A stretch of 6,538 bases of DNA, taken from contig DAOVYS010000154.1 of the NCBI GenBank assembly GCA_030635485.1, forward strand, positions 1-6,538, given 5' to 3'. The position numbers and the translations under genes are program-made. The notes beneath the pieces are model-generated. The model had not been told where the DNA came from. It saw only the letters and a list, made by a program, of their open reading frames with translations, and did no database searches. This DNA comes from Pseudomonadota bacterium. Lineage in GTDB: Bacteria > Desulfobacterota > Desulfobulbia > Desulfobulbales > DAOVYS01. This document shows, in pieces, positions 1 to 5,633 of this stretch; the first letter of the stretch is position 1; the number at the start of each line of letters is the position of its first letter.

Positions 1-575
1 ACCGCGATCTGCCTCATGAGAAACGGGAGGCAGGCCTTTATCTCGTCAGCAGAGGGAATACGGCCGTCCGGCGGGAAACATTTGATAACATTTGCAAGAT
101 ATACGTCGTTCAGGTCCAGGTTGATGGCCTTAACCATTCTGGCAAGGAGTTCTCCGGATTCACCGCAGAATACCGTTCCTTGGCGATCGTCTTCGCTGCA
201 TGGCCAATCGCCTACTATGAAGAGTGTTTGGCCTGGATGTTGAACGTTTCCTTTGTTTGTTTCGTAATTATCAAAAATAATACGCTTGCGGGTCCTGTGC
301 AGACCGCATCGGGTGCATTTTCCCGTCTCGGTCCGGATACCTTCCAGGGTGGCGTCCTCCTCCGGCGACAGGACGGGAGGGATTTTGTCGCTACGCCCGG
401 CAGGTTTTCCGGCAACCTGTGAGTCTGGACGAATCGGTTCGTCGGGCTCCGGTTCGGTTGCAAGAAACTCTTCAATTTCAGAGGTCCTGGCATAATGTTC
501 CAGCCCCATGGACTGGTGAAAGTCCAGGATTCTCCTGGTCTGTTGAATTATTTTTTTTACTTCCCGGTTGAGCAT
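1..575 (-). CDS. Family-4-like uracil-DNA glycosylase, Fe-S, 3'-truncated by window edge
   Basis: The leftward frame starting with ATG at 575-573 stays open to the window edge, giving 191 residues of the N-terminal part. Residues 1-80 are a variable, Pro/Glu-rich leader. The family-4 uracil-DNA glycosylase domain then begins, with CTRCGLH (Cys87, Cys90), LFIVGDWPCSEDDRQG (118-133), ESGELLARM, VYLANVIKC (Cys166) and KACLPFL (Cys182). The four cysteines are spaced as in 4Fe-4S family-4 enzymes, with 15 residues between the last two. Known members remove uracil from DNA to start base-excision repair. The catalytic motif, usually close to GEAPG-x-x-ED, reads GDWPCSEDD here, so activity is uncertain. 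The second motif (HPS region) lies outside the window. No good Shine-Dalgarno precedes 575; a later ATG at codon 23 is an alternative start. It is probably the last visible gene of a leftward trmFO-M1/ChaN-udg cluster. Family assignment is strong; function is less so. Confidence 0.85.
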   Translation of the reverse strand, partial: MLNREVKKIIQQTRRILDFHQSMGLEHYARTSEIEEFLATEPEPDEPIRPDSQVAGKPAGRSDKIPPVLSPEEDATLEGIRTETGKCTRCGLHRTRKRIIFDNYETNKGNVQHPGQTLFIVGDWPCSEDDRQGTVFCGESGELLARMVKAINLDLNDVYLANVIKCFPPDGRIPSADEIKACLPFLMRQIA

Positions 576-670
576 AATATAAATATAATTAGGAATTACG
601 AATTAGGACAAAGGGGACTGAATTTTTTTCGCGTCTTTTTGCGAAAATCATTCTGTCCCCGGCTGAACAT
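576..670. other. Intergenic gap between M1/ChaN gene and glycosylase gene
   Basis: The 95-base gap is AT-rich and holds the 48-nt hairpin at 613-660. An 8-base direct repeat, AATTAGGA, occurs at 587-594 and 601-608. I see no convincing promoter or Shine-Dalgarno site for the glycosylase gene, which favours translation from a longer leftward transcript. Confidence 0.6.
613..660. repeat. 48-nt imperfect hairpin, REP-like
   Basis: The arms 613-632 and 641-660 share one centre and pair at 17 of 20 positions: GGGGAC with GTCCCC, GAAT with ATTC, and TTTTCGC with GCGAAAA, with an 8-base loop (633-640). It begins 11 bases past the M1/ChaN stop codon. The stem is not followed by a clean T-run on the minus strand (CTTTGTCCTAATT), so it is a poor intrinsic terminator. 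It resembles a small interspersed palindromic repeat or a transcript-stabilising hairpin; its copy number elsewhere is unknown. Confidence 0.6.
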
Positions 671-3600
671 TTACAAATTCACCGTAAAATCAATTTCCAC
701 ATCAGGAAACAGAAAATAGGGCCTTTTGACAAGGACCTGAACGCTTTTACCTCTCTCTTGATATAACATCTCAATTTTCAGATTCGCCACGGTTGAAACG
801 GGTTTGCCGCCAATAGCGAGGATTATATCATTCTTCTTTATTCCTGCCCTGGCGGAGCCGCCTGATTGCGAGATTTTGTTTACCAATACGCCCTTGTCCG
901 TATCCTCAATTATAACTCCCAGCAAAGGAGGATGAGACAGGGATGCGGGCGGAGAGAAAATCAGAAAATCGGCACGGCCGGAATCAACGCTTTCCGCTCC
1001 ACTGGAATTCAAGACCACTGCCTGCTTGTCCGGCAGCCGGCGTGCCACCCGTGGAGGGATGCCGGAATCCTTTACAACATGTTCCCGCCCAGCCAAAACG
1101 ACCATCTGAAGGTCAGGATTGGCTGACAGAAAATCAGCCACTGATTCGGCCATGGTCTCATCCCAGAGGGCCTGGGCCTGAAGAAAATCCCGGAACAGAT
1201 ACTTTTGGCCCGAGGGCGGAGAGTGCATTTTAAAGACGGAACCGATCCGTTTCGCATACCCTGGAACGCCTAGATCCCGGTCAATCGGGATCGATTTCTT
1301 TTCCTCGGGAGTAAGCGCTGAAATTCCACCTTGTTTAAAGACCTTTTTTACAGTCTTCTTTTCCAGGTTCAGACCAACGATTGGAAGGTGGTGACGTCTT
1401 GCAAAATTGATGATATCGCGATAGTTTCGATAGTCAAAACGCCACTGATCAAAGTATTTCGACTCTTCTAAAAATTTCCGTTCATCAATTCGGTGCGCCA
1501 CATAATCATCAAGCGTTTTTTGGGTCGTTCTGGAAAACATTTCCATGCCTATGGCCAATCCGGGGTCGCGATCATAAAGCGCCCTGATGATACGAAGCTG
1601 AAGCAGATGATCTTCATAACGCGTGTGTGCTTCGCCCACATAAATAACTCGGCTGCCCGACAATTTTTCAACTATGTCGTCAAATGAGAGGGCTTCCGGG
1701 ATTTTAAGACCCTTTGGCGGCACATCGAGCGTATATCTAAGCCCCATATCGGTCTCAGGTATGCTTTTCCCCCTGATGCGGCCGCCCACAAAATGGAGGA
1801 ATCCATATTTTCCGTAATGTTTTAATTTCCCGCATCCCTTTTCAACTTCTTTTCTGCCCGTGGCTGAGACCAGGACCGCCACCCTGCTCAAGTTTAGAGG
1901 GTTGGGCCGTACTGAGATGGAAAAACCTTGAGCCGGGAGGTCGGGCTCTGCGAAAAGGGATCTTACAACTTTGGAGGAAATACCCAGGAAAATCACATTA
2001 TTATCTGAAATGTCATCGTCCGTCACTTCATCTGCATTCATGGTTTTGCAGCCCATTTTTGAAAGCATTTCAAGAAAAGGTTCGAAGATCTCAGGGTTTT
2101 TTTCAGGGTCAATTACAGCCAGTTTGGGTGAAGCGCCTTCAAAACGGGACCAGACTGGCGGGAATTCATTTTGTGACAATTTTCTCATCAGATCGTAATT
2201 CTCGTCAATCACCATTTCCGTGGGAAGATTGGACAGGAGGATCTCGACTTCGGTCTTTAAGTCACGGATGGTGATTGTTTTTCTGATCTCCTCATCCGCT
2301 GTTCTGATTGTCAGGGGGACTTCCAGGTTGTACGGGGTCTCATTGCTCTGGATAATAGAGAAAGTGAGAATAGGCTGGCCCTCCTTTTCCCTGACCTTTA
2401 AACCTGAAACTCCAAGCTGGAGTACGTCATTCCTCTCAAGCCACTGGTCGAAGATGTCGGAAAGTGAAACATTTGCCGCTTTTTCAAAACTGGTTTTCAG
2501 GTCATTCCACCTGGCACGCCTATGTTTCATCCTGGAATAGAAGTCGCGAAGCCCTTTGAAAAACGGCTCCTCGCCAAGATGATTTTTCAGCATATGAAAG
2601 AACATGCTCCCTTTGCCGTAAATAACCGCCCTGTCAGCCTGTACTCCTGATGTGAGGTGACTTGCAACGCCTGGAATGTCCCTTAGCGGCAAGGCGCTTT
2701 GTTCGGCAATGTAGCTCTGGTATTTGATGAGTTGGTCTTTGCGGAAAGCTGTGTCGCGTCCCTGTTCCAGAGCAAAGGCATGATCAGCCAGATAGGTGGT
2801 CAGCCCTTCGGCCCAGTTTCCGTGCAGCGGATCTATTCGAACGGAATTGCCGAACCAGGAATGAAGCACCTCGTGGCCCAGAGATCTTTCAATGACAAAG
2901 GGCAGTCTGACCACAGCCTGACCCAGCAGGGTAAAGGTCGGCGTGGCAAAACCGGTGGGCAAACGGCTTTCAACCACTGAAAACCTTTTGTATGGATACG
3001 GACCGATCAATTTTTCATACCGTTTCAGATATGAAAGGGTCTTTTCCCGAAATCTTTGCCCAAGTCTTTGATCCTCTGAGAAAAAATAGGTGTAGAGTTC
3101 TCTGTCTTGTGAAAAGGTAACCTTTTCAACCAGATACGGGCCTGCAACGAAATGGAGCGAATTTAGTGGGTGGGGAAATTTGAAAACCTTGATTTTTTCT
3201 TCACCTGAAGGAGTCGTACTGATCTCTTCCGCCTCTGAGACCGCCTCAAATCTGTTCGGAATCCGGGCTGAGAGATAAAAGATCGTATCCCTGTCAAGAA
3301 CAGGGTGCCAGGCGTTGATAAGTGATATCCCGTCAGGGGTGATAATGTTTGAGTAAGGACCGGATAGGCCCGGAAATTTGTTTTCATATGTGATTTCCAC
3401 CTGCCGGACCGAATCTGTTGATTCAATAACCAGGGTCCTCTTTTCCGGGTCGGCTGCGTCCGTTTTTGCGCCGTTTATTCTGACTTCAGTGATGGTCAAG
3501 TCGTGTAAATAGATCTTTGCACCCATGCCCGCTGGAATGGTGATGAGCGATTTGCCGAATACCTGACTCGAATTGATATCAAATGATATGGAAAGATGAT

Positions 3601-3700
3601 ATTCGGGAAGGGTCTGTGTTGTCTGGGCCGAGACAGGTGTGATCAAGAGAAGGGTACATAAAAGTAGTGAAATCATCAGCCAGGTCATTGACATTGACAT
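671..3700 (-). CDS. Exported M1-peptidase-like / ChaN (haem-binding type) / PDZ fusion protein
   Basis: This is a 1009-residue protein. The ATG at 3700-3698 is chosen because AAGGAG (3713-3708) sits 7 bases upstream and a signal peptide starts at once: hydrophobic residues 7-21, likely cleavage after VSA (23-25). There is no lipobox Cys. Residues 30-225 resemble the M1 N-terminal beta domain. Residues 225-425 are the M1 catalytic domain, with zinc site GHEVLHSWFG (HEVLH 276-280), third ligand NWAEGLTTY (Glu298) and a likely catalytic Tyr361 in VIYGKG. The region equivalent to GAMEN reads TGFATPTFTLLG (249-260). Residues 524-660 are unassigned. A ChaN/DUF399 domain spans about 671-891, with VGEAHT (688-693) and IGMEMF (717-722). 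A PDZ domain fills 926-1009 (GVIIED, ARAGIKKNDIILAIGG). It probably acts in the periplasm. ChaN relatives bind haem in iron uptake; proteolysis coupled to haem handling is inference only. Confidence 0.9.
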   Translation of the reverse strand: MSMSMTWLMISLLLCTLLLITPVSAQTTQTLPEYHLSISFDINSSQVFGKSLITIPAGMGAKIYLHDLTITEVRINGAKTDAADPEKRTLVIESTDSVRQVEITYENKFPGLSGPYSNIITPDGISLINAWHPVLDRDTIFYLSARIPNRFEAVSEAEEISTTPSGEEKIKVFKFPHPLNSLHFVAGPYLVEKVTFSQDRELYTYFFSEDQRLGQRFREKTLSYLKRYEKLIGPYPYKRFSVVESRLPTGFATPTFTLLGQAVVRLPFVIERSLGHEVLHSWFGNSVRIDPLHGNWAEGLTTYLADHAFALEQGRDTAFRKDQLIKYQSYIAEQSALPLRDIPGVASHLTSGVQADRAVIYGKGSMFFHMLKNHLGEEPFFKGLRDFYSRMKHRRARWNDLKTSFEKAANVSLSDIFDQWLERNDVLQLGVSGLKVREKEGQPILTFSIIQSNETPYNLEVPLTIRTADEEIRKTITIRDLKTEVEILLSNLPTEMVIDENYDLMRKLSQNEFPPVWSRFEGASPKLAVIDPEKNPEIFEPFLEMLSKMGCKTMNADEVTDDDISDNNVIFLGISSKVVRSLFAEPDLPAQGFSISVRPNPLNLSRVAVLVSATGRKEVEKGCGKLKHYGKYGFLHFVGGRIRGKSIPETDMGLRYTLDVPPKGLKIPEALSFDDIVEKLSGSRVIYVGEAHTRYEDHLLQLRIIRALYDRDPGLAIGMEMFSRTTQKTLDDYVAHRIDERKFLEESKYFDQWRFDYRNYRDIINFARRHHLPIVGLNLEKKTVKKVFKQGGISALTPEEKKSIPIDRDLGVPGYAKRIGSVFKMHSPPSGQKYLFRDFLQAQALWDETMAESVADFLSANPDLQMVVLAGREHVVKDSGIPPRVARRLPDKQAVVLNSSGAESVDSGRADFLIFSPPASLSHPPLLGVIIEDTDKGVLVNKISQSGGSARAGIKKNDIILAIGGKPVSTVANLKIEMLYQERGKSVQVLVKRPYFLFPDVEIDFTVNL

Positions 3701-3707
3701 GAATTTA

Positions 3708-3713
3708 CTCCTT
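3708..3713 (-). promoter_or_regulatory. Shine-Dalgarno site of the M1/ChaN/PDZ gene
   Basis: AAGGAG on the minus strand lies 7 bases before the ATG at 3700. This decides the start: the frame is open upstream as far as 3931, but that extension would run through a 108-nt palindrome and into trmFO in another frame. Confidence 0.85.
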
Positions 3714-3717
3714 TTTG

Positions 3718-3825
3718 GTAAGGGGTCACAGGCACCCCATCTGCACGCGCTCGGCCCCTGCAATATACAGGGAGTATAATCGCAGGGGCCGATCCCGCAC
3801 AGCTGGGGCACCTGTGACCCCTTAC
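3718..3825. repeat. 108-nt intergenic palindrome, MITE/REP-like
   Basis: The ends carry a perfect 15-bp inverted repeat, GTAAGGGGTCACAGG at 3718-3732 against 3811-3825. Further paired blocks follow at 3735-3739/3804-3808 and 3741-3743/3800-3802. A perfect 11-bp inner stem sits at 3751-3761/3782-3792, around a 20-base loop. All blocks share one centre, and 37 of 44 arm positions pair. It fills most of the trmFO to M1/ChaN gap and ends 5 bases from the M1/ChaN Shine-Dalgarno. It lacks a T-run after the stem, so it is not a typical terminator. A non-autonomous mobile palindrome or a processing/stability hairpin within the operon transcript are both possible. Confidence 0.75.
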
Positions 3826-3839
3826 AGTCAGAGGGTTTT

Positions 3840-5192
3840 TCAACTGTGTTTATTGCCCCGTGATCGGTTCTTTTTGTGGATGTTCTCGGTCTCAAGCCAT
3901 TTTTCAAGAGATTCAAGGGCCCTTTTCGCATAATGTTCTCCTCTGAATCTTTTAGGGACTTTTTTGCCCAATCTTTTAAAAAGGCCGAAATTGATATTTG
4001 AGGGTTGAAAGTGTTTTACGTCCCTGTTTGTCAGATGGGCTATAAGGGCGCCCATGGCAGTGACCAACGGCGGGACCACGGGGTTTTCCCCGTTTGCAAG
4101 ACGTGCTGCGTTGAGACCGGCAAGCAGTCCCATGGCTGTTGATTCCATATACCCTTCCACGCCCGTGATCTGACCTGCCAGCAGGAGATCGGGACGCTTT
4201 ATGAATTGCAGGCTCGGCATCAGGACCTCGGGGGAGCAGATAAAGGTGTTCCTGTGGATGCTTCCAAGCCTTGCTAACCCCGCCTGTTTCATGCAAGGGA
4301 TCAGTGAGAAGATCCTCTTTTGTTCAGGATAGGTGAGTTTGGTCTGAAATCCTACCATGTTGTAGAGGGTGTTTTCTATGTTTTCCTTTCTAAGCTGAAC
4401 AACCGCAAACGGCGTTTTCCCGGTCCGTGGATCCGTCAGTCCCACCGGTTTCATGGGCCCGAAACGAAGCGTGTTATCCCCCCGATCCACCATGACCTCA
4501 ATGGGTAGACATCCCTCAAAATATTTTTTCTTTTCAAAGGATTTGAGCGGTACTTTTTCAGCGTCTTTCAGCTCCGTGATAAAATGTTCGTACTCTTCCT
4601 CATTCATGGGGCAGTTTAGATAGTCGCCCGGGCCATCGTCATAACGGGATGCCTGAAAGATTATCCCCATGTCAAGGGACTCGGCATACACGATCGGGGC
4701 AATGGCATCGTAAAAGGAGAGATGATCCCTTCCGGTAAGTTCAAGCAGGGACTCGGCAAGCCCGGAAGAGGTGAGCGGGCCGGTGGCAATGATTACAGGC
4801 ATTTTTGAAGCGGGTGGAATTTCGGTTATCTCTTCTCGTGATACGCTTATTAAAGGATGTGCATCAATGCGTTTGGTGATGTATTCGGCAAATCGGTCTC
4901 TGTCAACGGCAAGCGCCTTTCCGGCAGGAACGCTGGTTTTGTCCGCAGCTGCCATGAGCAGTGAGCCTGTCCGCCGCATCTCTTCCTTTAGAAGTCCGAT
5001 AGCTGAATGAAGATCAGAGGAGCGAAACGAATTGCTGCACACGAGTTCCGCAAGAAACCGCGATTTGTGGGCCGGGCTGAATTTTTGCGGTTTCATCTCG
5101 TGCAGGGTGACATGGCAGTCACGTGCCGCAGCCTGCCAGGCCGCTTCGCATCCGGCCAGACCTCCGCCTATGATTGTGATTTTTTTGCTCAT
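3840..5192 (-). CDS. trmFO: Methylenetetrahydrofolate-tRNA-(uracil-5-)-methyltransferase TrmFO
   Basis: This is a 450-residue protein, the usual length for TrmFO. The family makes 5-methyluridine at position 54 of tRNA in the cytoplasm, taking the carbon from 5,10-methylenetetrahydrofolate and using FAD and NAD(P)H. The N-terminus has the FAD-binding motif ITIIGGGLAGCEAAW (5-19). It is followed by HEMKPQKFSPAH and the conserved ELVCSNSFRS (Cys52). The second conserved cysteine is in YFEGCLPIEVM (Cys228). These match the two cysteines important in characterised TrmFO (Cys53 and Cys226 in Bacillus subtilis). GPMKPVGLTDPRTG (245-258) and AGQITGVEGYMES (339-351) are further signatures. The start at 5192 is chosen because MSKKITIIGGG matches family N-termini. 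Its Shine-Dalgarno is weak (AGGGG about 13 bases upstream). The frame is open to an ATG at 5252, but that adds no conserved sequence. It is likely the first gene of the leftward cluster. Confidence 0.97.
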   Translation of the reverse strand: MSKKITIIGGGLAGCEAAWQAAARDCHVTLHEMKPQKFSPAHKSRFLAELVCSNSFRSSDLHSAIGLLKEEMRRTGSLLMAAADKTSVPAGKALAVDRDRFAEYITKRIDAHPLISVSREEITEIPPASKMPVIIATGPLTSSGLAESLLELTGRDHLSFYDAIAPIVYAESLDMGIIFQASRYDDGPGDYLNCPMNEEEYEHFITELKDAEKVPLKSFEKKKYFEGCLPIEVMVDRGDNTLRFGPMKPVGLTDPRTGKTPFAVVQLRKENIENTLYNMVGFQTKLTYPEQKRIFSLIPCMKQAGLARLGSIHRNTFICSPEVLMPSLQFIKRPDLLLAGQITGVEGYMESTAMGLLAGLNAARLANGENPVVPPLVTAMGALIAHLTNRDVKHFQPSNINFGLFKRLGKKVPKRFRGEHYAKRALESLEKWLETENIHKKNRSRGNKHS

Positions 5193-5275
5193 TAATTTAA
5201 GATGGCCCCTGAGAAACTTTGGGATTTTAGAGAAGGAGCAGACAATATACACAAATTAGACTTATGAGGATAGCC

Positions 5276-5319
5276 AAAAAACAATAAGGCCAATCCTGTT
5301 GGCGGCAGGATTGGCCTTA
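5276..5319 (-). terminator. Intrinsic terminator-like hairpin in the trmFO leader
   Basis: A perfect 14-bp stem (5285-5298 with 5306-5319, TAAGGCCAATCCTG) has a 7-base loop. On the minus strand it is followed by the U-rich stretch TTGTTTTTT (5284-5276). On the plus strand the tail is much poorer. It lies 84 bases before the trmFO start and after the candidate trmFO promoter, so it could attenuate trmFO. It could instead block leftward read-through if trmFO has a promoter closer in. The sequence alone does not decide between these. Confidence 0.65.
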
Positions 5320-5332
5320 ATGTCTGTTACTT

Positions 5333-5367
5333 TTTACACTTAATACGGAAGGAGGAAAAAGTGTAAA
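5333..5367. repeat. 9-bp inverted repeat with 17-base spacer
   Basis: TTTACACTT (5333-5341) pairs with AAGTGTAAA (5359-5367). It overlaps the candidate trmFO promoter, as expected of a repressor site, but no regulator is visible. On the plus strand the spacer holds a strong Shine-Dalgarno-like AAGGAGG followed by GTG TAA. Confidence 0.4.
5340..5367 (-). promoter_or_regulatory. Candidate trmFO promoter
   Basis: On the minus strand TTTACA (5367-5362) is followed after 16 bases by TATTAA (5345-5340), a moderate sigma70-type match. Transcription would begin near 5333 and run straight into the terminator-like hairpin. The same bases form part of a 9-bp inverted repeat (5333-5341/5359-5367) that could be an operator. 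Confidence 0.35.
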
Positions 5368-5407
5368 TTTGTTGTACTAAAATAATAAGACCGCCTGACC
5401 GGAAAAT

Positions 5408-5451
5408 AGTTCCCCCAAAATAATTTTTTTTTTGGGGGGGGGAGGGGAACT
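5408..5451. repeat. Inverted repeat enclosing a T10-G9 homopolymer tract
   Basis: AGTTCCCC (5408-5415) pairs with GGGGAACT (5444-5451). Inside lie ten T (5424-5433) followed by nine G (5434-5442). An alternative fold pairs CCCCCAAAA (5412-5420) with TTTTGGGGG (5430-5438). It lies between the divergent promoters, about 36 bases upstream of the selenoprotein -35 box. Such tracts are prone to slippage. Confidence 0.6.
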
Positions 5452-5486
5452 GAGCATATCACGAATCGCAAATATATCTCACGCTA

Positions 5487-5515
5487 TTGACTTTTTGGGG
5501 CAAAGATTTTATTAT
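5487..5515 (+). promoter_or_regulatory. Sigma70-type promoter of the HesB-like selenoprotein gene
   Basis: TTGACT (5487-5492) and TATTAT (5510-5515) are separated by 17 bases, each one mismatch from consensus. Transcription would begin near 5522, leaving a leader of about 110 bases before the ATG at 5634. No other plus-strand gene precedes it, so the gene is probably monocistronic. Confidence 0.65.
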
Positions 5516-5549
5516 TAAAAGACTAATTTGTTTTATTCTGTTGGCATAA

Positions 5550-5599
5550 GCCCGTTCATGTGAATCGTGGGCGATCAAACAAGAACACAAACAAGAACA
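5550..5599 (+). promoter_or_regulatory. Leader of selenoprotein mRNA: small hairpin and 12-bp tandem repeat
   Basis: A short hairpin is possible at 5550-5572 (GCCC with GGGC, TTCA with TGAA, uneven internal loop). It is followed by two perfect tandem copies of CAAACAAGAACA (5576-5587, 5588-5599). The A-rich repeat is probably unstructured and lies 21 bases before the Shine-Dalgarno. No known riboswitch is recognised. Confidence 0.4.
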
Positions 5600-5620
5600 C
5601 TCTCGTAACAGCGTACATAT

Positions 5621-5626
5621 GGAGGA
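5621..5626 (+). promoter_or_regulatory. Shine-Dalgarno site of the selenoprotein gene
   Basis: GGAGGA lies 7 bases before the ATG at 5634. It fixes the start 99 bases upstream of the in-frame TGA and shows that the segment before the TGA is translated. Confidence 0.85.
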
Positions 5627-5633
5627 TCAAGCT

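Noticed and set aside
215..493. 92-residue minus-strand frame at the left end
   Set aside because: It is in a different frame from the glycosylase; the frame from 575 carries the Fe-S cysteines and conserved motifs.
3701..3931. 77-codon N-terminal extension of the M1/ChaN/PDZ protein
   Set aside because: The frame is open, but it passes through the 108-nt palindrome and the end of trmFO. The Shine-Dalgarno at 3708-3713 and the signal peptide place the start at 3700.
3976..4296. 106-residue minus-strand frame inside trmFO
   Set aside because: It is an out-of-frame shadow of the conserved TrmFO coding sequence.
5193..5252. 20-codon N-terminal extension of TrmFO
   Set aside because: TrmFO proteins begin a few residues before the FAD motif, as MSKKITIIGGG does. 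The extension has no Shine-Dalgarno and no conserved sequence.
5576..5599. Possible CRISPR remnant
   Set aside because: Only two immediately adjacent 12-base copies exist, with no spacer and no cas genes.
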